Shown piece by piece: positions 25,194 to 33,385 of a stretch of DNA of 64,000 nucleotides. Under the pieces are notes generated by a model, which did not search any database, was not told the DNA's origin, and saw only the letters and a list, made by a program, of their open reading frames with translations. Positions within the stretch are counted from its first letter, which is position 1; every line of letters starts with the position of its first letter. The position numbers and the translations under genes were made by a program. The DNA comes from Megasphaera lornae. GTDB taxonomy: Bacteria; Bacillota; Negativicutes; Veillonellales; Megasphaeraceae. The stretch is from positions 36,596 to 100,595 of the forward strand of contig NZ_AFIJ01000004.1 in NCBI RefSeq assembly GCF_000214495.1, given 5' to 3'.

Positions 25194-26372
25194 ATGGATT
25201 GGCAACAAAAGGTTACTCCGAAGGTGGCGGCTATGAAACCTTCGGGCATTCGGAAGTTTTTTGATTTGGCGGCACAACTGGAAGGGGTGTTGTCTTTAAG
25301 TATCGGCGAGCCTGATTTTACGGCACCGCCGGAAGTGTTGACCGCCATGCAAAAAAGTTTGACAGACGGCAAGACGGGGTACACGGCCAATGCGGGGATG
25401 TCGGCGTTGCGGCGGGAAATCGGCGCCTATATGCAAAGACAGCATCAGTTGACGTATGATCCGGACCGGGAAATTTTAGTGACCGCCGGCGTGTCGGAAG
25501 GGTTGATGTTGGCGGCTATGGCGTATTTGCAGGCAGGGGACGAAGTCCTGATTCCCGAACCTGCCTTTGTGTCGTATCCGGCGGTGGCGGAAATGGCCGG
25601 CGCCTGTCCCGTGCCCGTGCCGACCCGAGCGGCGCAGGGGTTTAAATTGCAGGCGGCGGATTTGGAAAAGGCGGTGACGGCGCGCACTAAAATGTTGCTC
25701 ATGGGCTATCCGAATAATCCTACCGGTGCCGTGTTGTCCCGAGAAGAAATGGCACCGATTGCGGAATTTGTCCGGAAACATGATGTATTGGTGGTGACGG
25801 ATGAAATTTATTGTCGGCTTATGTATGAGCAGGTGCCGTTTACGTCCTTTGCGGCGTTGGCGGGAATGCGGGAACGGACGATTGTTTGCAACGGGTTTTC
25901 CAAAGCGTGGGCGATGACGGGCATGCGACTGGGGTTTTTATGTGCACCGGCAGCGGGGTTGGCACCTTTGGCAAAGTTGCATCAGTACGCGGTCATGTGT
26001 GTCAATACGCAAGCGCAGTATGGCGGTTTGGCGGCTTTACAGGAGGGGGAAAAAGCGGCGGAAACCATGCGCCGGGAGTATGATCGGCGGCGGTGCGTGT
26101 TGTACGATGGGTTGCAGGCCATGGGGTTGGCCGTGACGAAACCGCAAGGGGCCTTTTATATGTTTCCGGATATACGCATTACGGGGATGACGGATACGGA
26201 GTTTTGTGAACGGTTGCTGACGGAAGAAAAAGTGGCGGTCGTGCCGGGATCCGCGTTCGGTGCGGCCGGTGCCGGACATGTGCGAATTTCTTATGCCGCT
26301 TCGTATGAAACGATTGTCGAAGCAATAGGGCGTATGGCGCGGTTTGTGAAAAAATATAAAAACGCACGCTGA
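25194..26372 (+). CDS. PLP aminotransferase class I/II (aspartate/aromatic type)
   Basis: 392 residues. Fold-type I motifs: SLSIGEPDFTAPPEV, MGYPNNPTGAVLS, VTDEIYCRLMYE and the PLP lysine K237 in NGFSKAWAMTGMRLGF; C-terminal substrate Arg in GHVRISYA. Closest in pattern to the I-gamma group (AspC/AraT/PatA). Substrate not determinable from sequence. It follows a TATAAT box at 25156-25161 with AGGCGGTGATG as ribosome site. Confidence 0.88.
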   Translation: MDWQQKVTPKVAAMKPSGIRKFFDLAAQLEGVLSLSIGEPDFTAPPEVLTAMQKSLTDGKTGYTANAGMSALRREIGAYMQRQHQLTYDPDREILVTAGVSEGLMLAAMAYLQAGDEVLIPEPAFVSYPAVAEMAGACPVPVPTRAAQGFKLQAADLEKAVTARTKMLLMGYPNNPTGAVLSREEMAPIAEFVRKHDVLVVTDEIYCRLMYEQVPFTSFAALAGMRERTIVCNGFSKAWAMTGMRLGFLCAPAAGLAPLAKLHQYAVMCVNTQAQYGGLAALQEGEKAAETMRREYDRRRCVLYDGLQAMGLAVTKPQGAFYMFPDIRITGMTDTEFCERLLTEEKVAVVPGSAFGAAGAGHVRISYAASYETIVEAIGRMARFVKKYKNAR

Positions 26373-26764
26373 AATGGGAGCGGCGTGCAGGCGGCAGGCG
26401 GTTCGCGGCGTGCGGCGCGACGGGACGCGGTTTCGGAAAAAGCACGGGATCACCGGTCGGCGGCATAGGATAGGAAGCGGCGATACGCGTATGCGGGTTA
26501 CTTTACGGGTGCGGATACGGGGGGAACGGCGGTGAGGAACGGGAGCGAGGCTTAGTTGCTATGGTTGCCGTTCTTTGTCGCCGGTTTTTAGCGGTTTTCT
26601 ACATATAACCGGAAAACATATGTAATACCGTGCATTTGCCAAATTTGCATAGTACAAAATGATATGATAAATGATAATCGCATAATAACAGGAAGGAATG
26701 GAGAAATACGGGAAATAGCCGATAATTATGATAATGCAAATCAAAAAAATAGTGCCTACTATGT
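26373..26764. other. intergenic stretch without a recognised gene
   Basis: The first 200 bases are GC-rich and the rest AT-rich. One imperfect hairpin (26526-26588: GGCG and GAACGG against CCGTTC and CGCC, then GTTTTTA) may terminate the aminotransferase transcript. Open frames on the minus strand here have no protein-like features. Confidence 0.5.
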
Positions 26765-26792
26765 TTTACATTTCACAAACAACTGCTATAAT
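26765..26792 (+). promoter_or_regulatory. promoter of the DUF805 pair
   Basis: TTTACA (26765-26770), 16-base spacer, TATAAT (26787-26792). The 120-base leader has a small hairpin CACCTA/TAGGTG (26841-26860). Confidence 0.75.
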
Positions 26793-26919
26793 ATAAATAA
26801 AGCTGTTACACATTCATAAAATAATTTTATATACATACGGCACCTAAAAAACGGTAGGTGTGTTCGGTGTAGGAATGGCGGCAGCAGCTAATGGGGGAAG
26901 AGGTAAGGAGAGATAGCAG

Positions 26920-27321
26920 ATGGAAACGATGGAAACCATGGAAGCGGCAGGAAAAAAAGAGTTCACTCGCATTGTATATAAAGAAGAAGCTTTTTTACAA
27001 CGATTTTTTTCCTATCGCGGACGGTTAAATAGAAAGCAGTATTTTTGGCGAGTATTGGCTACGGGAATTGCCGGCGTGTTGTTTACACAGGTTTTTCAGG
27101 ACGGTACGCTTTTAACCGCTTTGGGCTATGCGTTGGCGATGGCGGCCTGGGTGTCCAGCTTGATGCTGGGGATTCGTCGGTTTCATGATTTGAATAAAAC
27201 CGGTTGGGGTATGATTGCCGGGGTCATTCCGGGAATCAACATTGCCCTTGCGGTTTACCTGGTCATGGCGAAAGGCGCAACGGAAGAAAATAAATTCGGG
27301 TTGGCACCCGCCGCATATTAG
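26920..27321 (+). CDS. DUF805-family membrane protein (first of a pair)
   Basis: 133 residues from an ATG seven bases after AAGGAGAG. After about 30 charged residues comes the DUF805 opening RGRLNRKQYFWRVLA and three or four hydrophobic segments, with the family motif IRRFHDLNKTGWGMI between them and NKFG near the end. Small inner-membrane proteins of this family (YhaH-like) have no established function. The next gene is a diverged paralogue 15 bases downstream. Confidence 0.85.
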   Translation: METMETMEAAGKKEFTRIVYKEEAFLQRFFSYRGRLNRKQYFWRVLATGIAGVLFTQVFQDGTLLTALGYALAMAAWVSSLMLGIRRFHDLNKTGWGMIAGVIPGINIALAVYLVMAKGATEENKFGLAPAAY

Positions 27322-27336
27322 AAAGGAAGAATACGG

Positions 27337-27759
27337 ATGCAGTCATTTTGTCAGGCTATGTTACAACAGGAGCCTTATGAGGAACAACAAGCGTTTCGGG
27401 ATACTGCGAAGGAAGGCGATTGGCGTCGCTTTTTGTTTTCGTATCACGATCGGTTGAATCGCAAACCGTATATTTTCGGTTGTTTAGCGGCCGGGATGGT
27501 GGGAACGGCGGCTTCCGCCATGTTGGATGCGATTTGGTTTCCCGTGAACTTGATTGTGGCGTTTCCGGTGTTGATTCTGTGTGTGGTCGCCTGTGCGTGT
27601 TTGACTATTCGCCGATTTCATGATTTGAATCGTTCCGGATGGCTTTATTTCCTGACGTTTATACCGCTGTTAAATATTATTTTAGGATTTTATTTAGTGT
27701 TTGTTCGCGGTACATGCGGTATGAATCGGTACGGACCGGATCCGTTGGAAAATCGGTAA
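27337..27759 (+). CDS. DUF805-family membrane protein (second of a pair)
   Basis: 140 residues, same layout as its neighbour: charged N-terminus, HDRLNRKPYIFGCLAAG, IRRFHDLNRSGWLYFL and a MNRYGPDP tail. The shared blocks are clear, while the rest has drifted, so the pair is an old tandem duplication. Ribosome site GAAAGGAAG before the ATG. The two probably form one operon, perhaps acting as partners in the membrane; function unknown. Confidence 0.85.
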   Translation: MQSFCQAMLQQEPYEEQQAFRDTAKEGDWRRFLFSYHDRLNRKPYIFGCLAAGMVGTAASAMLDAIWFPVNLIVAFPVLILCVVACACLTIRRFHDLNRSGWLYFLTFIPLLNIILGFYLVFVRGTCGMNRYGPDPLENR

Positions 27760-27766
27760 ATATGGT

Positions 27767-27802
27767 AAAAATGCCTATTTTTATAAAATAGGCATTTTTT
27801 GT
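27767..27802 (+). terminator. intrinsic terminator after the DUF805 pair
   Basis: AAAAATGCCTATTT/AAATAGGCATTTTT stem with a short AT loop. Confidence 0.9.
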
Positions 27803-28175
27803 TGTCTTTTTTTCGACGGGAGTATCTATGCGAGTCTATTTTAAGAGTCGCGGAAAATTGAAAAAAAGTAAATTTTTATAAAAGTATATAAAAAAGGCAT
27901 GGTTTTCGCTATATGTTGAAAAAAACGTATAAAGAAAAATAGAACTTTGTTTTTTGACAATTCGTGTATTATATCGGTAACGGCTTAGATGGGCGGATAC
28001 TAATAAAAAAACAAGAAAACACAATTAATCTCATAGTATAATAAAGGTAAGAAAAAGAAATGATAGAAAAAATAAGTAATGAAAATAATCTGATGAGAAC
28101 AAAAAGAAGAATAAATATGCAACAAAACAACAAAGGGAATAAAGGTATAAAAAAAAGAATAAATGGCAATAAAAT
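27803..28175. other. AT-rich gap without a recognised gene
   Basis: From about 28020 to 28190 the + strand is strongly purine/A-rich. Frames seen here (a 50-codon Lys/Asn-rich one at 28060-28212 and a Phe/Leu-rich one on the other strand) are what such composition yields by chance. Confidence 0.5.
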
Positions 28176-28210
28176 ACAAATAAAAAAGAACCTGTCCGGT
28201 ACGGACAGGT
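28176..28210 (-). terminator. intrinsic terminator of the Ada-like gene (minus strand)
   Basis: ACCTGTCCG/CGGACAGGT perfect nine-base stem (28190-28210); on the minus strand it is followed by TTCTTTTTTATTT. Confidence 0.85.
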
Positions 28211-28251
28211 AGGATATAGCGGTGAAAGTGCCGCTGATAAAGAAAAGATAC

Positions 28252-28812
28252 TCATTTTCTTTTGCTTTGTTGTTGTCGCATGCGATAAGCGGAAGGAGTT
28301 TGGTGTACGTATTTTTTGAAGATGCGGGCAAAGTGGGATGGGGAACAATAGCCGACGGCCGTGCTGATATAGGCAATAGAGTATTCGTCCTGCAGCAGTA
28401 ATCTTTTGGCTTCCTGACAACGCAGCCGATGATGGTAAGATAAGAGGGTATCATTGGTTATTTCATGAAAAATGCGGACTAAGTAGTTGCAGTTTACGAA
28501 TAAGGCGGCGCTTATGGCGCGAAGCGAAAATTTTTCCGTATAGTGCAGGTGAATATATTTTTTTGCTTTTTCCGCCAATTCTTTTTTGGCGCCTTTCCAT
28601 TCGGGGCAGTCGGGGCGGCAACAGCAGCAGGGACGATAGCCGGCCTGCAGAGCGGAAGGAAGGTCATAAAAGATGACAATATGAGAGGGCACGGCATGTC
28701 GGGTAGCGCAGGAAGGACGGCAAATGACTTTGGTAGTCGTCACGCCGTATAGAAATTTGCCGTCATAGGCGGTATCTCGTTTTTTTATGGCCTGCCACTC
28801 TTCCGGTGTCAT
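28252..28812 (-). CDS. Ada-like regulator: methylphosphotriester-sensing zinc domain plus AraC helix-turn-helix
   Basis: 186 residues; the only convincing minus-strand gene. N-terminal Ada zinc domain with GKFLYGVTTTKVICRPSC, AGYRPCCCCRPDCPEW: C31, C35, C62 and C65 match the four zinc ligands of Ada, with C31 at the position that accepts the methyl group from phosphotriesters; C63 and C64 are extra. C-terminal AraC-type HTH from about residue 78 (FSLRAISAALFVNCNYLVRIF and YISTAVGYCSPSHFARIFKK). It resembles AdaA of Bacillus. No methyltransferase or glycosylase gene is next to it. It probably senses DNA methylation damage and activates its own gene or distant repair genes. Confidence 0.88.
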   Translation of the reverse strand: MTPEEWQAIKKRDTAYDGKFLYGVTTTKVICRPSCATRHAVPSHIVIFYDLPSALQAGYRPCCCCRPDCPEWKGAKKELAEKAKKYIHLHYTEKFSLRAISAALFVNCNYLVRIFHEITNDTLLSYHHRLRCQEAKRLLLQDEYSIAYISTAVGYCSPSHFARIFKKYVHQTPSAYRMRQQQSKRK

Positions 28813-28863
28813 CAGGATCCCCCCCTCTCTTTTTTTTCGTTATAGGTCGGTTTGTTGATTTTG

Positions 28864-28892
28864 ATTATACCATACAATGTTTTATATGTCAC
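28864..28892 (-). promoter_or_regulatory. promoter of Ada-like gene
   Basis: On the minus strand GTGACA (plus-strand 28887-28892), 17-base spacer, TATAAT (plus-strand 28864-28869). Confidence 0.75.
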
Positions 28893-29081
28893 TGATGTTG
28901 AATTTCATTTTGATTACCTTATATTTTAGAATAAAAATAATAGGATAAGAAGTCAATATCAGAACACAAAAGACGGAATAATTCATGTATTATTATTAAA
29001 GGGGTAGCACGCTCGTCTTTACAAGTAGGAAGAAACGGGGCAGTGCTTCCGATATATTACTGAAGAGGGGGGGAAGCGAAG

Positions 29082-29297
29082 ATGCCATTATCAATGTTGC
29101 AACGTGGCGAAAGCGGTGTCGTAAAATCCATTCACGGGAAACCGAAGGATATACACCATTTAGCGGATCTGGGGCTGGTTGTAGGTGCCACGGTAAAAGC
29201 TGTTAATGAAGTTGCGGGTAACTTGATTATCGAAGTAAAGGGCTCGCGGCTGGCCATGAATAAAGTAATGGCTAATCGTATTATCCTCGAAGTATGA
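29082..29297 (+). CDS. feoA: FeoA-family protein (first copy)
   Basis: 71 residues, an SH3-like beta-barrel fold by family. Pattern LQRGESGVVKSIHG, HHLADLGLVVGATVKAV, LIIEVKGSRLAMNKVMANRIIL is typical of FeoA. FeoA is a small cytoplasmic partner of the ferrous iron transporter FeoB. First gene of a feoA-feoA-feoB operon; the ribosome site is within AGAGGGGGGGAAG. I did not find a clear Fur box or promoter in 28893-29081. Confidence 0.88.
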   Translation: MPLSMLQRGESGVVKSIHGKPKDIHHLADLGLVVGATVKAVNEVAGNLIIEVKGSRLAMNKVMANRIILEV

Positions 29298-29314
29298 AAG
29301 GAGAGAAGGCTTGC

Positions 29315-29536
29315 ATGAGAAATTTACGAGATGCGGCTGTCGGAGAAACTGTCACCGTTGCGAAAGTACGTGGTGACGGCGCGTTAAGACGCCGGCTTTT
29401 GGACATGGGGATTACGAAAGGTGCAAAAATATTTGTCCGGAAATCCGCACCATTGGGGGATCCGTTGGAACTTACAGTACGCGGTTATGAACTCAGTATT
29501 CGTAAGAGCGATTCGGAAATGGTAGAAATTTTATAA
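29315..29536 (+). CDS. feoA: FeoA-family protein (second copy)
   Basis: 73 residues from the ATG at 29315, behind AAAGGAGAG (29297-29305); an in-frame ATG at 29294 overlaps the previous stop and lies on the ribosome site itself. LRDAAVGETVTVAKV, RRRLLDMGITKGAKIFVRK and LTVRGYELSIRKSD are classic FeoA. It diverges clearly from the first copy, so the two may not be interchangeable; double feoA is common in Firmicute feo operons. Confidence 0.9.
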   Translation: MRNLRDAAVGETVTVAKVRGDGALRRRLLDMGITKGAKIFVRKSAPLGDPLELTVRGYELSIRKSDSEMVEIL

Positions 29537-29552
29537 AGGAGAGTAGGGAATT

Positions 29553-31736
29553 ATGACAATTAGAGTTGCACTTGCCGGTAACCCTAATACGGGGAAAACG
29601 ACATTGTTTAACGCCTTGACGGGGAGTGTCCAGCACGTAGGGAACTGGCCGGGCGTTACGGTTGAAAAAAAGGAAGCACGTCTGCGCTACAATAAAGATG
29701 TTATTGTAGAAGACTTGCCGGGCATTTATTCGTTGTCGCCGTATACGACGGAAGAAATTGTAGCACGTACGTATATTATTAACGATCGCCCGGATGTTAT
29801 CTTGAATATCGTCGATGCGTCCAACTTGGAACGTAACTTGTATTTGACTACGCAGTTGGTGGAAGTGGGCGTACCGGTACTGTTGGCGTTGAACATGATG
29901 GACGTTGTTAAACGGAACGGCGATACGATTGATATGAAAAAGCTCGGAGATGAACTGGGCTGTGAAGTATTTCCCATTTCGGCTTTAAAAGGGGAAGGCA
30001 TTAAAGCGGCCGCATTACGGGCTGTAGAATTGGCCAAGGAAAAGAAACCGCATGTTTCTCATCATACGTATACGCCGGAATTGGAAGGCAAGTTGGATGA
30101 AATCGGCGCTTTGATTGCGGATAAAGCGGATAAAGACGGCATGCGTTGGTATACGACGAAAGTCTTTGAACGTGATGAACAAATCATGAAAGCGTTGGAC
30201 TTGGATGCGGCTACGAAAAGCAAAATCGATACTATCGTTACGGACTGTGAAACGCAGGAAGACGATGACAGCGAAGGGATCATCACGAATGCCCGTTATG
30301 AATACATCGCCAAGTTGATCGAACAGTGTTTGGTTAAGAAAAATAAGAACGGCTTAACCGTTTCCGACCGTGTCGATCAGATTGTTACGAATCGGATTTT
30401 GGCGCTGCCTATATTCGTCTGCATTATCTTCTTAGTGTACTATTTATCTATCTCCACGATCGGGACCGCCGGTACGGACTGGATTAACGACCATCTCTTC
30501 GGCGATATTATTCCGGGGATTGTCGATCCGGCATTGACCAATATCGGCTTATCGGCATGGTTGCATTCGCTGATCATGGACGGTATTATTGCCGGTGTCG
30601 GTGCGGTGCTCGGCTTCCTGCCGCAGATGTTGGTCTTGTTTATTTGTTTGGCTATTTTGGAAGACTGCGGTTATATGGCGCGTATTGCCTTCATTTTGGA
30701 CCGTATTTTCCGTAAGTTCGGCTTATCCGGTAAATCCTTTATTCTGGTCCTGGTATCGACGGGCTGTGGGATTCCGGGGATTATGTCTTCGCGTACGATT
30801 GAAAGCGATAATGACCGGCGGTTGACCGTATTGTCGGCCACGTTCATGCCGTGCGGCGCCAAGTTGCCGATCATCGCACTGATCACCGGCGCTTTGTTCC
30901 CGCATTCTACCTGGGTCGCGCCGTCGGCATATTTCTTGGGGATGGTTTCGATTGTCGTATCCGGTATTATTTTGAAGAAAACCAAATTGTTTGCCGGAGA
31001 TCCGACGCCGTTTGTTATTGAATTGCCGGCGTACCATATTCCGAGTCCGTTGAATGTTGTTCGCACGATGATTGATCGGGCCCTGGCATTTGTTAAGAAG
31101 GCCGGTACGGTTATCTTATTGGCTACGGTTATTGTCTGGTTCCTGTCCGGATTCGATTGGCATTTAGCGATGGTGGACGACATCAGTAATTCGATTTTGG
31201 CTTCCATCGGTAAGGTTATCGGGCACATCTTCGTTCCCCTCGGCTTCGGCGATTGGAAAGCCACGGTTGCTTCCATTACCGGGTTGATGGCGAAGGAAAA
31301 CCTGGTCGGCACTTTCGGGATATTGTACGGCTTTGCCGGTGTTGACGGCGATGACAGCGTTGCCATTTGGCAGACGCTTCACAATACGTACACGCCGTTG
31401 GCCGGATACAGCCTGATGGTCTTTAACCTCTTGTGCGTACCGTGCATGGCTGCCGTCGGCGCCATGCGTCGTGAAATGATGTCCGCTAAATACTCCTGGT
31501 TTGCAGTTATATACCAATGCGTATTTGCGTATGCCGTTTGCTTGATGATTTATCGTTTCGGTTTGTGGGTTTCGACCGGTGCGTTCGGTCCGGCTACGGT
31601 AGCGGCTATTATTGTAGCGCTCATTTTCATTTATTTGTTGTTCTTCAAGAAACCGGCAACGCCGGAAAAAAATGATCCGCTTGCTGTTGTAGAAGCTATA
31701 GAACAGGCGGCGGGTGCCAAGAAGAGTGCAAAATAA
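29553..31736 (+). CDS. feoB: ferrous iron transporter FeoB
   Basis: 727 residues. N-terminal G domain: GNPNTGKTTLFNAL (G1), EDLPGIYSLSPYTTEE (G3 region), NMMDVVK (G4), ISALKGEGI (G5), then a helical GDI-like domain and a membrane region of about eight helices with the two Gate repeats (STGCGIPGIMSSRTI; FMPCGAKLPIIALI). It imports Fe(II) across the inner membrane. Seventeen bases after the second feoA and 27 before a Cys-rich peptide gene. Confidence 0.96.
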   Translation: MTIRVALAGNPNTGKTTLFNALTGSVQHVGNWPGVTVEKKEARLRYNKDVIVEDLPGIYSLSPYTTEEIVARTYIINDRPDVILNIVDASNLERNLYLTTQLVEVGVPVLLALNMMDVVKRNGDTIDMKKLGDELGCEVFPISALKGEGIKAAALRAVELAKEKKPHVSHHTYTPELEGKLDEIGALIADKADKDGMRWYTTKVFERDEQIMKALDLDAATKSKIDTIVTDCETQEDDDSEGIITNARYEYIAKLIEQCLVKKNKNGLTVSDRVDQIVTNRILALPIFVCIIFLVYYLSISTIGTAGTDWINDHLFGDIIPGIVDPALTNIGLSAWLHSLIMDGIIAGVGAVLGFLPQMLVLFICLAILEDCGYMARIAFILDRIFRKFGLSGKSFILVLVSTGCGIPGIMSSRTIESDNDRRLTVLSATFMPCGAKLPIIALITGALFPHSTWVAPSAYFLGMVSIVVSGIILKKTKLFAGDPTPFVIELPAYHIPSPLNVVRTMIDRALAFVKKAGTVILLATVIVWFLSGFDWHLAMVDDISNSILASIGKVIGHIFVPLGFGDWKATVASITGLMAKENLVGTFGILYGFAGVDGDDSVAIWQTLHNTYTPLAGYSLMVFNLLCVPCMAAVGAMRREMMSAKYSWFAVIYQCVFAYAVCLMIYRFGLWVSTGAFGPATVAAIIVALIFIYLLFFKKPATPEKNDPLAVVEAIEQAAGAKKSAK

Positions 31737-31763
31737 GAGTAGTAGTGAAAGGAAGTAATTATT

Positions 31764-31892
31764 ATGGCAAACATTATTGTAGGAATTATCGTATTTGCTG
31801 CTATTGCTGCAGCTGCACGCAATGTTTATAAGAAGAAAAATTCTTGCAGTTGTGGGTGCGGCAGTGATTGCGGCGGCGGTTGCCATCACTAA
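31764..31892 (+). CDS. FeoB-associated Cys-rich membrane peptide
   Basis: A 42-residue gene, short enough to be overlooked. ATG behind AAAGGAAG; MANIIVGIIVFAAIAAAA forms one membrane helix, followed by a basic YKKKN turn and a Cys-rich tail SCSCGCGSDCGGGCHH with five Cys and two His. This matches the FeoB_associated family that replaces FeoC downstream of feoB in Firmicutes. The tail could bind iron or an iron-sulfur cluster; that is inference. Confidence 0.9.
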   Translation: MANIIVGIIVFAAIAAAARNVYKKKNSCSCGCGSDCGGGCHH

Positions 31893-31920
31893 GCTATCCG
31901 CATAGTAGTTACTTATGATA

Positions 31921-31958
31921 AAAAAAGAAGGGGTTCTTCGGAACCCCTTCTTTTTTTA
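31921..31958 (+). terminator. intrinsic terminator of the feo operon
   Basis: Perfect 16-base stem AAAAAAGAAGGGGTTC/GAACCCCTTCTTTTTT with a TTCG loop. Confidence 0.95.
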
Positions 31959-32004
31959 CGGTACGACGATTCTGCCGTATATACTACCGAAGAGGAAGGG
32001 TATA

Positions 32005-32013
32005 TGGTATAAT
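32005..32013 (+). promoter_or_regulatory. extended -10 promoter of pyrophosphatase gene
   Basis: TGGTATAAT at 32005-32013 without a good -35 box. It overlaps an upstream in-frame ATG (32012), which supports the later start. Confidence 0.6.
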
Positions 32014-32053
32014 GGGAACCATAGCAGTTAGAAGTTTAAATGAGGTGATTTTG

Positions 32054-33325
32054 TTGTCCAAACAGATTTTTGTTACCGGCCATAAAAGTCCGGATACGGA
32101 TTCCATTTGCACGTCTATTGCGTATGCCAAGTTACAGGAATTACAGGGGGTAAATGCGATTCCTGTACGTGCCGGAGAAATAAATAAAGAATCCGCGTTT
32201 GCCTTGCAGTATTTTAAGGTGGAACCGCAGCCTTTGGTGACCGATTTGTATGTGAAAGTGGGCAAGGCCGTACGGCGGGATATTCCGCCGTTGCCCGTAT
32301 CCGCCAGTTTGAAAGATGCCGCACAATGGTTTGCCGCGTACCATCCGGAAGAAGCGCCCGTAGTCGACGGGGAGCGGTTTGTCGGCGTGGTGGCCAAAGC
32401 CGCTTTGGCGGATGAATTTATTAAAACGGTTACAGGCGAAGAATTGAGTCGTATTAAAGATTTGGTCTATATGCCGGAAACGGTTTTTTCGCCGGCGCAT
32501 AACGGGCATGATGTGCCGAAAGAAGGCCATTATGTTGTTGTTGACGGGGACCGGTATATCGGCATGATTTGTGCCGGATGTGTAGAAAAAGCGGATAAGC
32601 AGCAAGTTATGCTGGTGGATCATAATGAACGGAAACAAATTATTGACGGTATTGAGGAAGCGGAAATTGTCAGTGTCGTGGACCATCATCGTATTGGCGG
32701 AACCTTAATGACGGAAGGCCCCATATTTATTTTGTTCCGTCCGGTAGGTTGTACGGCGACCATTGTTACGGCGTTATATGAACAGGCGGGAATTGCCGTG
32801 CCGAAACAAATTGCCGGATTATTGCTGTCGGCGATTATTTCCGATACGGTGTTGTTCCGTTCGCCTACCTGTACGGAAGAGGACAAAGAAGCGGCGGCCA
32901 AATTGGCCGATATTGCCGGCGTGGATATACAGACGTACGGGATGGAAATGCTCAAAGCCGGTGCGAATGTTTCCGATTTGACGCCCGATCAGATTGTACA
33001 CAATGATATGAAAGAATTTTCCGACGGGGTTCATACGTTTACCGTTGCACAGGTACAGGTGATGGATACGTCGGATTTGTTGGCACAAAAGAACGAATTA
33101 TTGGCGGCCTTGGAACGGCTGCGGGCATCGAAGGATTTTTCCGCTTCCTTTTTAATGATTACCGGTATTATAGAAGAAGCGACGAACTTTATTTTTGCCG
33201 GTCCCATGGAAGAGGTGGTGGCCAAAGCTTTTTCCAAAGATGTTGTAGAACAGGAAGTCTTTTTACCTCATGTCATGAGTCGTAAAAAACAGATTGTGCC
33301 GCCTTTATTGGATGCGATGAAATAA
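32054..33325 (+). CDS. ppaC: manganese-dependent inorganic pyrophosphatase (family II) with CBS-like insert
   Basis: 423 residues from TTG 32054, with GAGGTGA at 32042-32048. DHH-type catalytic motifs: GHKSPDTDSICTSIAYA, MLVDHNE, VVDHHRIG, SDTVLFRSPTC, and the C-terminal DHHA2 motif SRKKQIVPPL. Plain family II enzymes have about 310 residues; the extra 110 or so, between about residues 60 and 190, contain two stretches resembling CBS halves (VDGERFVGVVAKA and VDGDRYIGMICAG). CBS-containing pyrophosphatases are inhibited or activated by adenine nucleotides, so nucleotide control is likely. It hydrolyses PPi to phosphate in the cytosol. Confidence 0.9.
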   Translation: MSKQIFVTGHKSPDTDSICTSIAYAKLQELQGVNAIPVRAGEINKESAFALQYFKVEPQPLVTDLYVKVGKAVRRDIPPLPVSASLKDAAQWFAAYHPEEAPVVDGERFVGVVAKAALADEFIKTVTGEELSRIKDLVYMPETVFSPAHNGHDVPKEGHYVVVDGDRYIGMICAGCVEKADKQQVMLVDHNERKQIIDGIEEAEIVSVVDHHRIGGTLMTEGPIFILFRPVGCTATIVTALYEQAGIAVPKQIAGLLLSAIISDTVLFRSPTCTEEDKEAAAKLADIAGVDIQTYGMEMLKAGANVSDLTPDQIVHNDMKEFSDGVHTFTVAQVQVMDTSDLLAQKNELLAALERLRASKDFSASFLMITGIIEEATNFIFAGPMEEVVAKAFSKDVVEQEVFLPHVMSRKKQIVPPLLDAMK

Positions 33326-33332
33326 AGTACAG

Positions 33333-33367
33333 AAAAAAAGTCTCATCATAAGGTGAGACTTTTTTTG
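33333..33367 (+). terminator. intrinsic terminator after pyrophosphatase gene
   Basis: AAAGTCTCA/TGAGACTTT stem with a T run. Confidence 0.88.
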
Positions 33368-33385
33368 ACCGTATAGGAGGAGAAA

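Noticed and set aside
27954-27975. TTGACA followed by TATTAT
   Set aside because: The boxes are only seven bases apart; no -10 lies at 16-18 bases.
28060-28212. 50-codon Lys/Asn/Arg-rich frame on the + strand with TATAAT upstream
   Set aside because: Lies in a purine-rich low-complexity stretch where stops are rare, ends inside the opposite gene's terminator and resembles no protein.
28031-28420. 129-codon Phe/Leu-rich frame on the - strand
   Set aside because: Complement of the A-rich tract plus the 3' part of the Ada-like gene in another frame; hydrophobicity is a composition artefact.
28893-29081. Fur box before the feo operon
   Set aside because: The stretch is AT-rich with partial GATAA-like words but no match close to the consensus.
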